Shown here: positions 46,000 to 55,921 of the stretch, in pieces | How the letters are laid out: every line of letters begins with the position of its first letter | Position numbering within the stretch: position 1 is the stretch's first letter | DNA from: CAYMUR01 sp964393615 | Lineage (GTDB): Bacteria; Planctomycetota; Planctomycetia; Pirellulales; Pirellulaceae | NCBI GenBank assembly: GCA_964393615.1 | Contig: CAYMUR010000007.1 | Coordinates: 37,448 to 101,447 of the forward strand | Length of the DNA: 64,000 bases | Direction: 5' to 3' | Position numbers and translations under genes: made by a program | Notes under the pieces: generated by a model | What the model saw: the letters and a program-made list of their open reading frames with translations, nothing else | Told to the model about the DNA's origin: nothing | The model's database searches: none

Positions 46000-47478
46000 T
46001 CAAACGAAGAGGTCACTGACGATTCGCCCGTGTACATCCGTCAAACGATAATCACGACCTTGAAATTTGTAGGTGAGACGTTTGTGATGGATACCTAACA
46101 AATAAAGGATGGTAGCGTTCAGATCATGGACGTGCATCCCCTGGGACTCGCGGTCAACGATATTGTAACCCCAGTCATCTGTTTTACCGTAGGTCATCCC
46201 GCCCTGAATTCCGCCGCCTGCCATCCAGATTGAAAAACAACGAGGATGGTGATCACGTCCATAATTCGCATTCAAACCTTGCTTGTAGACGGTACGTCCA
46301 AATTCACCACCCCAAACAATCAACGTGTCGTCGAGCAAGCCATGCCGTTTTAAATCAAGCACGAGTGCTGCAGAACCACGATCGACTTCTTTGGCAAGTA
46401 AGCGATGTCGGATGGGTAGGTGACTGTGATGGTCCCAGCCACGATGGTATACCTGGATAAATCGAACTCCGCGCTGCGCCATTTTTCTGGCCAGCAAACA
46501 ATTTGCCGCATGAGTGCCAGGAATGAGTGCATCCGGTCCATATAAATCAAATGTACTCTGCGGTTCGTGTGAAATATCTGTCAACTCGGGAATTGACATC
46601 TGCATGCGAAATGCCATTTCGTAGGCTGCCATGCGAGTGTCAATTTCTGGGTCACCATTTTGCTCACGGCGCAGAGAATTCAATTTAGATAACCGATCCA
46701 GCAGGTCCCGCTTGTCGTTGCGGCTTGCACGGGTCGGGTCCGACAGGTAAAGCACCGGATCACCACTAGAGCGCAACTTAATCCCTTGGTGGTTCGATGG
46801 TAAAAAACCGCTTCCCCACAAACGGGCATACAGTGGTTGAGCGCGTAAATCAGTGTTCTTGTCCAGTAACACAACAAAAGCCGGTAAATCAGCGCTTTCG
46901 CTGCCAATGCCATAACTGACCCAAGCACCCAGGCTTGGCCGACCAGGTTGTTGATGTCCTGTTTGAAAAAATGTAATCGCGGGATCGTGATTGATAGCCT
47001 CGGTGTACATAGAATTGATGATACAAATCTCATCGGCAATTTTTCCATGATATGGAAGGAGGTCGCTAATCCATTGTCCTGACGCTCCGTGTTGTTTAAA
47101 AGGAACAAATGACTTGGTGACAGGAAGTTCTTTTTGATCGGCTGTCATTCCAGTGAGGCGTTGGTTCCTCCGTACCGATGCGGGCAGTTCCTGGCCGTCC
47201 CATTTTTCCAGCAGTGGCTTAAAATCAAAGGTATCAATTTGCGACGGAGCACCTGCTTGACAGAGATATATTACCCGCTTGACTCGCGGTGGAAAATCGA
47301 GCGGTCCTGTCTGACCTGGCGTATAGCCAGGGCCATTACCGGCAGCCAATCCGCTTGCTGCCGTCGCCTCTTCTGGATTTAAAAGAGAAGCAAGCGCCAC
47401 GCTGCCCATCGCGGTTGCAGTCCGCGAGAAAAAATGACGGCGAGTGATTCCCAAATGGTATTCTATGAGTGGGTGCAT
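46000..47478 (-). CDS. DUF1501 Tat-exported protein
   Basis: About 492 residues from the ATG at 47478; a GTG at 47514 would overlap the PSD1 gene. The N-terminus holds a twin-arginine signal (TRRHFFSRTATAMGSVALASLL). The body has alkaline-phosphatase-superfamily-like features found in DUF1501 proteins: VKRVIYLCQAGAPSQIDTFD, the KLRSSGDPVLYLS region, FIQVYHRGWDHHSHLP, LDDTLIVWGGEFGRT and a metal-site-like GRDHHPRCFSIW. DUF1501 proteins are nearly always paired with PSD1/DUF1549 cytochrome proteins, as here, in planctomycetes; the enzymatic role is unproven. Periplasmic. Confidence 0.93.
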   Translation of the reverse strand: MHPLIEYHLGITRRHFFSRTATAMGSVALASLLNPEEATAASGLAAGNGPGYTPGQTGPLDFPPRVKRVIYLCQAGAPSQIDTFDFKPLLEKWDGQELPASVRRNQRLTGMTADQKELPVTKSFVPFKQHGASGQWISDLLPYHGKIADEICIINSMYTEAINHDPAITFFQTGHQQPGRPSLGAWVSYGIGSESADLPAFVVLLDKNTDLRAQPLYARLWGSGFLPSNHQGIKLRSSGDPVLYLSDPTRASRNDKRDLLDRLSKLNSLRREQNGDPEIDTRMAAYEMAFRMQMSIPELTDISHEPQSTFDLYGPDALIPGTHAANCLLARKMAQRGVRFIQVYHRGWDHHSHLPIRHRLLAKEVDRGSAALVLDLKRHGLLDDTLIVWGGEFGRTVYKQGLNANYGRDHHPRCFSIWMAGGGIQGGMTYGKTDDWGYNIVDRESQGMHVHDLNATILYLLGIHHKRLTYKFQGRDYRLTDVHGRIVSDLFV

Positions 47479-47491
47479 TGGAGAGGAGTGT

Positions 47492-50400
47492 CTATTCTTT
47501 TGTGATAAACTCACTAAGGTTCAGTAAAATACGAGCGACCGTGGTATATGCAGCATGTTCGGCAGCGTCCAGCGAAGTATCTCGAGGTGAAAATCCGACA
47601 GACAGTATGTGTTCTGCCATGATGGGATGACTGTGGTATTGCTGTTGCCTCGTGGCAAGTGTTTGTTCCAACATATTCATTTCCTGGCTGGTTGCATGAC
47701 GAGTCATACAGCAACGAAAACCATGCATCAGGCGATCACGGGATGTTGTTCCACCTTTCAGAATCATTTGAGCGGCCAGTTGGCGTGCTGCTTCGAGGAA
47801 TTGTGGATCATGCAGCAGGACAAATGCTTGTAACGGCGTATTCGTACTGGAACGCCTTACGACGCAGTATTCGCGTTCTGGTGCATCAAACATCGCCAAT
47901 GCTGGAGGAGGAACCGTTCGTTTCCAGTAAGTGTACAGGCTACGACGATATAGGCCCGCGCCTTGATCTTGCTGATAGACTTCTGAGAGACCTGGACGAT
48001 TATTGATCTCTTGCCACAATCCGGGAGGCTGGTAGGGGAAAACGCTCGGTCCGCCAAGTTGATCGATCAACATGCCACTTACAAACAAGGCACTATCACG
48101 AATCATTTCTGCGTCCAGGCGCCGTCGCGGTCCGCGAGCTAACAGACGGTTTTCAGGATCTAGAATAAAAGATAATGTGCCATTTGCGGCTGTCTTTGAT
48201 TGGGTCGAAACGTTGGTGTTGGATGACTGGCAGTAGGTTGCGGACATGACGACCTGTTTGTGCCACTGTTTCATATTCCAACCTGATTCAACAAATTCCA
48301 CAGCTAACCAGTCGAGCAAATCAGGATGACTGGGCCATTCACCTTGCGTACCAAAATCTTCGGTTGTTTTAACAAGTCCCGTACCGAAGATTCTTTGCCA
48401 GAAACGATTCACCGTCACGCGTGCCGTCAGCGGGTGACGGGGCATGACTAACCACTGTGCCAGGCCAAGGCGGTTCCGCGAGATATTTTCTGGCTGAGAA
48501 GGAAGGGCTTGTGGTGTACCGGCTGTAACAACGGCGCCAGGTTTGTCATACTGGCCACGATCTAAAATATGGGTAATACGTGGCTGATCCATTTCGGCCA
48601 TGACCATGGTTATTGGCACGTTTTCCAATGTTGTGCGCCGTTCCTGCAGGCGAGTGACTTCTGCTCCCAACGCACGCAACTCAGCAGGTCCGTAGCGTGA
48701 AATCAAGAAATCTTGTAAGGACGCTTGCTGCTCTGTAGAACGTTGTTCCACAGGTACGGCGATTATCTTTTGCATGGCCAGTGGTGGTGGATTCTGTTCA
48801 CCGATTGCCAAGGCTAACCGAAAACGTCCGATAAGATGTGCTTTGCCATGGTGCTGCACCATGCGGATCCGTAATTCGGTACCTTCTGTAAACCCCACAG
48901 GTGCGCCTAGTTCAAAGACAGCCGTACTAGGTGTCCGCCGTTGACTCCCGTCCACTGCCCAACCCGCTTTTTCCAGGTTACTATCAATGGCGAACGTGAT
49001 CTCATAATTATTCTGAGAATAATCTGCTTCTGCTGAATCAAATTGCAACGTATTAAACTGATCCAATCGGCCAGCTGGCGCACCGGCCAACTGCAACTCA
49101 CTCAGTACGAAATTTCCACCGGACTCGCGGCCGACACGACCACCGAAAGAGTCATCGGTGAGTGTTTCCAACCGAATAGCGCGCAATTGGGTGGTTTGAA
49201 TTGAGAGAAGCAGTTCGTAAGTATCGCGATCTGGTTTGGGTCCACCTACTAGAACACTGTGATCTGGCTGGACCGTGAACAATGCGTTACCTAAGGAGGT
49301 TATCGTTTCAGGGATCACGACAGACCAACAGGACTCAGCGTCAGTTAGTACGTTAGCTTCCCAATCATGCCAAGGCAAAACAGACTCAGCTATGATCTTT
49401 TGATATCGTTGCTGCGCTGCCTTGAGTTGTACGTCGCATCGTGCTAATTGCCTGGCACGCAGTGGTGACGTCAACTTTGCCTTGGGGTCAAAGGCCGCGA
49501 TTCCTTTTTCAGGCACATTATTAAAGAAAGCGAGCAGTTGATAAAACTCACGCTGTGAAATGGGATCATATTTGTGGTCATGGCAACGGGCACAGAGCAT
49601 TGTCAGGCCTAACCAGACTGTCGAGGTGGTAACAACCCGATCAACCACATATTCTGTGCGATACTCTTCTTCGATCACTCCTCCTTCAATGGTGATTGGA
49701 TGATTACGATTAAACGCTGTGGCTAACCGTTGTTGGTCGGAGGCATTCGGTAGCAAATCACCTGCCAATTGTTCAATGGTGAACTGATCAAATGGCATAT
49801 TAGAGTTCAGTGCGTGGATTACCCAGTCACGCCACGCCCATTGGTCCCGGTTTAAATCATATTGAAATCCATTTGTATCAGCGTAGCGGGCGGCATCGAG
49901 CCAGTAACGAGCCAGATGTTCTCCATAGCGATCCGACTGGAGTAATTGGTCGACAACTTTCTCATATGCCGAAGAAGATGGATCATTCAGGAAAGCATTG
50001 ACTTCTGCCAAGGTCGGTGGCAAACCGGTCAAGTCCAGTGTAACCCGGCGAATGAGTGTTTCACGATCGGCCGGTGGAGAGGGATGAAGGCCTTCTTGTT
50101 GCAGTCGTGCCAGCACAAAAGCGTCGATTGGATGGGACAACCAATGGGTACCAGCTGCACCGAGTTCTTGAGGAGCGATCGGCCGAGGAACTTCTGGACG
50201 GACGGGTGGCACGAATGCCCAATGAGGTTCGTAGACTGCCCCTTCGTCAATCCACTGTCGAAGGAGCTCTATTTGCTGATCATTCAATGGTGCCTTGTGC
50301 GATTCGGGCGGCGGCATCCGCTCGGATATATCCTCGGCCCGCACCCGGGCCAATAGTTCACTCTGGCTGGCGTTGCCTGGTACGATGGATGATGCAATGG

Positions 50401-50593
50401 CATCTTCTTGTCGGTCGAGGCGTAAATTGGCCTGCCGATTGGCTTTATCACGACCGTGACACTTGAAGCAGCGGTCAGCCAGAATGGGCCGTATATGGTG
50501 GTTGTAGCTAATGCGTTGCGCGGACCCCTGCGAAGCGTTCAGCGCGAGGCTCATGGTAAAACAGACAATCGATAAACTCAAGGTGCGGCGCAT
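47492..50593 (-). CDS. PSD1/DUF1549/DUF1553 planctomycete cytochrome c protein
   Basis: A 1033-residue exported protein. A signal peptide (1-25) is followed by a cytochrome-c-like heme-binding site CFKCH at 42-46, the domain often called PSCyt1. DUF1549 (about 155-360) contains TLDLTGLPPTLAEV and FTIEQLAGDLLP, plus a CHDHKYDPISQ motif with possible metal or heme ligands. A jelly-roll-like middle (about 440-600) precedes DUF1553 (about 720-985) with VNRFWQRIFGTGLVKT and the ATYCQSS segment. This family occurs almost only in planctomycetes and relatives and is thought to act in periplasmic electron transfer or polysaccharide processing. The DUF1501 gene follows within 15 bases. Confidence 0.95.
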   Translation of the reverse strand: MRRTLSLSIVCFTMSLALNASQGSAQRISYNHHIRPILADRCFKCHGRDKANRQANLRLDRQEDAIASSIVPGNASQSELLARVRAEDISERMPPPESHKAPLNDQQIELLRQWIDEGAVYEPHWAFVPPVRPEVPRPIAPQELGAAGTHWLSHPIDAFVLARLQQEGLHPSPPADRETLIRRVTLDLTGLPPTLAEVNAFLNDPSSSAYEKVVDQLLQSDRYGEHLARYWLDAARYADTNGFQYDLNRDQWAWRDWVIHALNSNMPFDQFTIEQLAGDLLPNASDQQRLATAFNRNHPITIEGGVIEEEYRTEYVVDRVVTTSTVWLGLTMLCARCHDHKYDPISQREFYQLLAFFNNVPEKGIAAFDPKAKLTSPLRARQLARCDVQLKAAQQRYQKIIAESVLPWHDWEANVLTDAESCWSVVIPETITSLGNALFTVQPDHSVLVGGPKPDRDTYELLLSIQTTQLRAIRLETLTDDSFGGRVGRESGGNFVLSELQLAGAPAGRLDQFNTLQFDSAEADYSQNNYEITFAIDSNLEKAGWAVDGSQRRTPSTAVFELGAPVGFTEGTELRIRMVQHHGKAHLIGRFRLALAIGEQNPPPLAMQKIIAVPVEQRSTEQQASLQDFLISRYGPAELRALGAEVTRLQERRTTLENVPITMVMAEMDQPRITHILDRGQYDKPGAVVTAGTPQALPSQPENISRNRLGLAQWLVMPRHPLTARVTVNRFWQRIFGTGLVKTTEDFGTQGEWPSHPDLLDWLAVEFVESGWNMKQWHKQVVMSATYCQSSNTNVSTQSKTAANGTLSFILDPENRLLARGPRRRLDAEMIRDSALFVSGMLIDQLGGPSVFPYQPPGLWQEINNRPGLSEVYQQDQGAGLYRRSLYTYWKRTVPPPALAMFDAPEREYCVVRRSSTNTPLQAFVLLHDPQFLEAARQLAAQMILKGGTTSRDRLMHGFRCCMTRHATSQEMNMLEQTLATRQQQYHSHPIMAEHILSVGFSPRDTSLDAAEHAAYTTVARILLNLSEFITKE

Positions 50594-50749
50594 GGGACCC
50601 GAAAAAAAACGGTTTTAGGAAAGGGGAATATAGTGGTAGAAAGCACATTCATTTTAATCATGTGGTGTTAGAGTCTCAAGCGCACCAGCTGACAAGAGAC
50701 TACGTTTCTCGGGCCACTAACCAAGGAAAAAAAGGTATGGGTTAATCAT

Positions 50750-51874
50750 TCAAGTACCTGACTCACTGACCAGGTGGCTTTTGACAAAGTCCTCGTTGAG
50801 TGTGATTCCCAGGCCAGGTTCATCCGGTACGGTAATCATTCCGTTTTGGGCTTGCATTGTTTCTGCCGTTAATTCATGTCTCAGCGGCGAGTCATCTACA
50901 CAATCCTCAAATAGAAAAGCATTCTTGCAAGTGCTTAACCAATGCAAACATGCTGCTACACTGACAGGAGTCTTATAGCAGTGGTTACACAGCTGTGCTC
51001 CGATTTCTTCTACTCTCTGGCGGATATAACTGGCCTCTGTAAATCCGTTTCGGGCCAAGTCGACCTGGTAGATGTCAAGCGCATGGCGGTCAATCCAAGG
51101 CCGATAAGCGGCTCGACCACATTCTCCTTCTCCAGACGCAATGGGGACAGGTGATCGATCTCGGAGCCAGATGTATCCTTCGATGTCGTCCTGTTCCAGG
51201 GGTTCTTCGAGCCAACCAATGCTGTATTCATGAAAGGCCTGCGCACGCTTAAGGGCAGTCCGCGCATCCCAGACACAGCCCGCATCTATCAGCAATGTAT
51301 TTTCGTCATTCATTCCCTGGCGGGCACCTTCTACCAATTGGATGTCCAACGCTTCGCTTTCTCCCATGGGTTCCCAGCCAAACTTGATAGCTTGGTATCC
51401 GGCATCGCACCAGCGCTGGGCGATGTCTCGCGTCTCCGATCCGTCCTGGCCAAATAGAATGGACGCGTACGCCGGGATTTGATCATGGTGACGACCTCCC
51501 AATAATCTCCAGATTGGCTGGTTGTAGACTTTGCCCTTGATATCCCACAGTGCCAGATCCACGCCGGCCATCGCAGCAATCCCTACTGCCCGCCGTCCAA
51601 AGTACATCGTGCGACGATACATCTTGGACCATAGACGGTGAGTGTCCAACGGATTTTCGCCGACCAAAAGTTCGCGCAGGCCACAAGCGATATTATGACT
51701 GTACGGCGCATCGACAATGGCTTTTAACACTTCGGGACTGGCGTCCGATTCTCCGATTCCTTCCAACCCGTCATCAGTTCGAACGCGGATCAGTAACGTA
51801 TCCTGTGTGCCAGCTGTTTTGGCCTCGACGTTATCGACGCGCAGGATCTGACAAATAACATGTGTAATTTTCAA
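50750..51874 (-). CDS. mandelate racemase/muconate lactonizing (enolase superfamily) protein, acid-sugar dehydratase-like
   Basis: A 374-residue enzyme starting at TTG (CGGAG about eight bases upstream). The superfamily ligands are D197 (LIDAG), E223/E224 (WLEEP) and E249 (SGEGE); the barrel-strand-2 residue is K164 in KFGWEP, and the strand-7 region is CNHCYKTPVSVAACLHW with H298. A histidine there is characteristic of the mandelate racemase subgroup, which dehydrates acid sugars such as galactonate, rhamnonate or aldarates. It heads the same-strand run with PSD1, DUF1501, the uronate-dehydrogenase-like SDR and the lactonase. Substrate not certain; dehydration or cycloisomerisation of a sugar acid or its lactone is the leading idea. 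Confidence 0.85.
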   Translation of the reverse strand: MKITHVICQILRVDNVEAKTAGTQDTLLIRVRTDDGLEGIGESDASPEVLKAIVDAPYSHNIACGLRELLVGENPLDTHRLWSKMYRRTMYFGRRAVGIAAMAGVDLALWDIKGKVYNQPIWRLLGGRHHDQIPAYASILFGQDGSETRDIAQRWCDAGYQAIKFGWEPMGESEALDIQLVEGARQGMNDENTLLIDAGCVWDARTALKRAQAFHEYSIGWLEEPLEQDDIEGYIWLRDRSPVPIASGEGECGRAAYRPWIDRHALDIYQVDLARNGFTEASYIRQRVEEIGAQLCNHCYKTPVSVAACLHWLSTCKNAFLFEDCVDDSPLRHELTAETMQAQNGMITVPDEPGLGITLNEDFVKSHLVSESGT

Positions 51875-52664
51875 GGTATCGGCTCCGAAAATTTAGTCAT
51901 ATAACGAGAAACGATAGAAGTCTTTCTGTGATCAAGCGTGCCTCCGTTTCCCCACAAAACATTGGATGCAATGACCGCTTTGTCAGCAATGTTGCTGCAA
52001 TTGACTGGTTTCAATTGTTACCATGAATCTCACTGACCTGCACATCACGGAATCATGGTCAGTGTATTTAATATATTATGTTGTCCGGGAAAAGTAACTG
52101 GCTGATTCAAGGCAACTATCACGACATCGACTTGAATGTCAATCACTCTTGTTTGACATTCCCCAAAACATTGAATTTGGGCCATTTTACAGTGCTGCCA
52201 AAGACTCTTGTCCTATTTTGGCGATCGCTGGAAACCAGGTATACCAATAACTCACCGTATGGCTCTCATTGTGTGCACCAGAACAAAACGCGGGCGACTG
52301 GTTTTTCTAGGTTCCAAAGGAAAATGACTCGACGGGTGGGGTTTCCGCCGTTACACTGGCGAGAAGGTACCCTGTCTCGAATCCCGAAGTGTGGTCTTCC
52401 TGTAAGTACTATGGTGGTCATTATACAATGACTGATCACGTTCGTTGGACACAAATCTTTCCATGCTCGCAGGCTGTGTTGCACAGTATGAAGCATTGCC
52501 CTTGCTGGACTTGATGGAGTGCAAGGTGACTGACAGTGCCTGGAATCGAGTTTTGTACGATTAAGGCGACTCCCTGGCGAGACGATGCAACAAGCAGAGG
52601 CCCGCATATGTCGCTGAACTAAAATGGCAAGGAACATGAGACCCCAGAGGAAAGTTACCTATTC
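51875..52664. other. long divergent intergenic region
   Basis: About 790 bases between the divergent enolase-type and CxxCH genes. Frames at 52078-52431 (plus) and 52266-52637 (minus) overlap and match nothing I know. An AT-rich patch near 52060-52080 (TTTAATATATTATG) may be part of a promoter. No repeat, tRNA or terminator was seen. Confidence 0.5.
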
Positions 52665-55600
52665 ATGCAAAACAACTATTCTGAGCAGCCCCCTTTGCGA
52701 AAAAGACTTGGCGCTATGCTGACGTTGGTCTTCCTGGTTACGGTCGTGGTGCAAGTGGGTGTCTTGCCCTTACTGGCTGATGACCCGGTAGTACCTGAAA
52801 TAGAATTTACCGTCCCAGAAGGTTTCACGATTGAATTGGTGGCAGGTCCGCCACTCGTGGAACGGCCCATCACGGCTGCTTTTGACGATCAGGGTCGCTT
52901 GTATGTAAGCGATTCTTCTGGTTCCAACGACCCGATCCAGCAGCAACTCGAAGAAAAGACGCATCGTATCATCCGTTTGGACGATACGGATCATGATGGC
53001 ATTTTTGATCGATCGCAAGTGTTCGCGGCTGGGATGATGTTCCCAGAAGGAACCATGTTTTACGACGGTTCTTTGTACGTGTCTGCACCGCCCAGCATTT
53101 GGAAACTGACGGATGAGGACGGGGATGGCGTCGCAGATAAACGGGAAGAGTGGTTTCAAGGTAAAACGCTTACCGGCTGTGCTAATGACTTACATGGACC
53201 GTACCTCGGCCCGGATGGTTTTATTTACTGGTGTAAAGGGGCCTTTGCCGAACAAGCCCATGACGTCAATGGAAACGAATGGACAACACGTGCGGCGTAT
53301 ATTGCGCGCTGCCGACCGGATGGTACAGGGTTTGAACCAGTGATGACGGGTGGTATGGACAATCCTGTTGACGTGGTATTCACACCAACGGGCGATCGTA
53401 TATTCCGTTCTACATTTCTTGTCCATCCGGGCGGCGGCCACCGTGACGGACTTGCTCGAGCCCTGTACGGTAGTGTTCACGGCAAGCGCCACGGCGTTTT
53501 GGATGGATTGCCGCTTACCGGTGAATTGATGCCCGTGTTGGTACACTTGGGGGCGGCGGCGCCATGTGGTCTGGAACGGTATGATTTCGATTTGTGGGGG
53601 TCTGAGTATCGTGACAATATTTTCACTTGCCAGTTTAATTTACGCCGCGTATCCCGACACGTTCTACGGCCTGATGGAGCTTCCTTCACCACCGAGGATC
53701 ACGAGTTTGTCTCGACTGACAATGTCGATTTCCATCCGACCGATGTCTTGGCAGATGCTGATGGAAGTTTGCTGATTGTTAACACAGGGGGTTGGTATAA
53801 GCTGTGCTGCCCCACTTCACAATTGTGGAAACCCGATGTGTTGGGTGGAATCTATCGGGTTCGTAAGGTGGGCACTACCGCATGGAACGACCCACGAGGG
53901 AAGTGCTTGGATTGGAGTCATTTAACGCCAGCCAAACTGTGGAAGCTTCAAGAAGATCCACGTCCAGCTATCCGAGAACATGCGACACGAGAATTTGCAG
54001 CGCGACGGGAAACTATCGAGATGGAGCGATTTCTGATTGCTATGCAGGAGCTGCCCATTGCCAATGTGGGCGAATCTCGCCAAGCAGCCTTGGCCCATGT
54101 GTGGGCACTAGGACAAATTAATAACACGCTATCCCAATCCATCATTCGAGGGCTGTTGCAACATTCGAACCAAGAGGTACGCCAAGTTGCTGTCCAGGTT
54201 GTTAGTTTGCACCGTGACCGACGAGCGTTTGGCCAGTTGACAGTAATGTTGACCGATGATTCCCCAGCGAATCGTCGCATGGCTGCCGAAGCGCTGGGGC
54301 GCCTTGGTGATACGGGTGCGATCCCGCATCTCTTGGACGCGGCGGCAAAAGCGACGGACCGAGCACAGCAACATTCGCTTACCTATGCCTTGATTGAGTT
54401 AGCGGATGCGCAGCGTGTCCAACCAGGTTTGGCCAGTCATGAGCCCCAAACACGGGCTGTGGCATTGGTTGCATTGGATCAAATACCAGGATCCGTGGTA
54501 CAACCGAAACAGGTTATCCCATTTCTCGATTCATCGGATCCTGTCTTGAAGCAGACTGCCGACTGGTTGATAGTGCGTCACCCAGAGTGGGGTGCTGAGT
54601 TGGCGGGTTGGTTAGGTCATCGTTTGGCGACGACGGCAACAACCGAAAACTCAAATAGTGAGTCTCCTGCTTGGCAATCGATGGAACACTTGTTAGCCAC
54701 CTTTGCCGGGCATCCTTCGGTTCAATCACAAATGGCCCATGACCTGGGCCAGTCGGATCACCCGGTTGCGATCCGGGAATTGGTGTTACGGGCCATGGCC
54801 CGAGCCAAGCCAAGCCCGACACCTTCTCCATGGCTAGAGGCAATGACTCGTTTGATCGACCAGCGCGATCCTGATTTGTTGGCCGCGACCATATCGACCG
54901 TTCTGGCACACTCTCCCCTGAAAGAGCCACCGGCCGATTTGGATCGTGCGTTATTAGCCGTAGCGGAAAATGCTCAACTACCACAGGAAACGCGTATTCA
55001 AGCATTGTCAATCATCTCAGCACGGATCCCCGATCTTTCGCCGGCGCTGTTTGAGCTGCTTCGGAAAAGTTTTTCGGACGACGTGTCAGTTGGTTTGCGA
55101 TCTGCTGCGGCCCATGCAATTTCAACAGCCCACCTTTCGTCCGAACAACTGACTCAAGTCTGTGAGTTGACCAAAACGGCCGGTCCGCTGGAGTTAAACG
55201 AGTTGTTCGGTCCATTTGTTCATACGAACAACGATGCATTGGGGCTGGAACTGATTGCGGCGCTGACACAGTCCCAAGCATTGCCAGCATTGCGTGTGGA
55301 GATTCTGCGCGAAAAGCTTGACAAGTATGGTCCGACGGTAAAGCAGGCAGTGGACGAGCTACATGCCTTGGTCAATCTTGATCTGGAATCGCAACGAGCG
55401 CGCATTACTCAACTGTTACCATTCATGGAAAATGGCGACGTGCGACGTGGCCATGCTGTATTTTACAGTTCCAAAGCGGCCTGTTCAGCCTGTCATCGGT
55501 TGGGGTATGCAGGAGGAATCACTGGACCAGACCTGAGCCGTATCGGAGACATCCGCACCAAGCAAGATCTGCTCGAGTCCATCCTGTTTCCCAGTTTAAG

Positions 55601-55856
55601 CTTTGTGCGCAGTTATGAGTCAGTCGTTGTGGCAACCCTGGATGGTCGGGTTGTCAACGGCTTGGTGCGAGATGAAACGTCAACCGACATGGTGTTGTTT
55701 ACAGGGCCGAATAAAGAAATCCGTCTACGAAAAGATGACATTGAAGAAATTCTTCCAAGTAAGGTATCCGTGATGCCCGCCGGGCTGGATAAACAACTCA
55801 CCGTCCAAGAGTTGGCCGATTTAGTGGTGTTCCTCAAGGACAAAGGTAAGAAATAA
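52665..55856 (+). CDS. PVC-type heme-binding CxxCH protein with HEAT repeats
   Basis: A 1063-residue exported protein. A hydrophobic signal (about 18-38) is followed by a quinoprotein/sorbosone-dehydrogenase-like propeller (about 45-395) with RLYVSDSSGSND, GNEWTTRAAYIAR, HPGGGHRDGLARALYGS and TGGWYKLCCPTS. About 430-880 are helical HEAT-like repeats (MAAEALGRLGDTGAIPHLLDAA). The C-terminal part (about 910-1060) is a cytochrome-c-like domain with the heme motif CSACH near residue 940 and the GPDLSRIGDIRTK loop. This architecture is typical of planctomycete and verrucomicrobial membrane-bound dehydrogenases; the electron donor is unknown. It is followed after 65 bases by an SGNH hydrolase gene. 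Confidence 0.95.
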   Translation: MQNNYSEQPPLRKRLGAMLTLVFLVTVVVQVGVLPLLADDPVVPEIEFTVPEGFTIELVAGPPLVERPITAAFDDQGRLYVSDSSGSNDPIQQQLEEKTHRIIRLDDTDHDGIFDRSQVFAAGMMFPEGTMFYDGSLYVSAPPSIWKLTDEDGDGVADKREEWFQGKTLTGCANDLHGPYLGPDGFIYWCKGAFAEQAHDVNGNEWTTRAAYIARCRPDGTGFEPVMTGGMDNPVDVVFTPTGDRIFRSTFLVHPGGGHRDGLARALYGSVHGKRHGVLDGLPLTGELMPVLVHLGAAAPCGLERYDFDLWGSEYRDNIFTCQFNLRRVSRHVLRPDGASFTTEDHEFVSTDNVDFHPTDVLADADGSLLIVNTGGWYKLCCPTSQLWKPDVLGGIYRVRKVGTTAWNDPRGKCLDWSHLTPAKLWKLQEDPRPAIREHATREFAARRETIEMERFLIAMQELPIANVGESRQAALAHVWALGQINNTLSQSIIRGLLQHSNQEVRQVAVQVVSLHRDRRAFGQLTVMLTDDSPANRRMAAEALGRLGDTGAIPHLLDAAAKATDRAQQHSLTYALIELADAQRVQPGLASHEPQTRAVALVALDQIPGSVVQPKQVIPFLDSSDPVLKQTADWLIVRHPEWGAELAGWLGHRLATTATTENSNSESPAWQSMEHLLATFAGHPSVQSQMAHDLGQSDHPVAIRELVLRAMARAKPSPTPSPWLEAMTRLIDQRDPDLLAATISTVLAHSPLKEPPADLDRALLAVAENAQLPQETRIQALSIISARIPDLSPALFELLRKSFSDDVSVGLRSAAAHAISTAHLSSEQLTQVCELTKTAGPLELNELFGPFVHTNNDALGLELIAALTQSQALPALRVEILREKLDKYGPTVKQAVDELHALVNLDLESQRARITQLLPFMENGDVRRGHAVFYSSKAACSACHRLGYAGGITGPDLSRIGDIRTKQDLLESILFPSLSFVRSYESVVVATLDGRVVNGLVRDETSTDMVLFTGPNKEIRLRKDDIEEILPSKVSVMPAGLDKQLTVQELADLVVFLKDKGKK

Positions 55857-55921
55857 AGAGAATCCTGTTTTGTTGTTCAGAGGCTTGTCCTCCATGGAAT
55901 TAAGATGACAAGGAAATCGAA

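Noticed and set aside
52266..52637. 123-codon minus-strand frame before the CxxCH gene
   Set aside because: Cys/Arg-rich random-looking sequence overlapping another equally weak frame.
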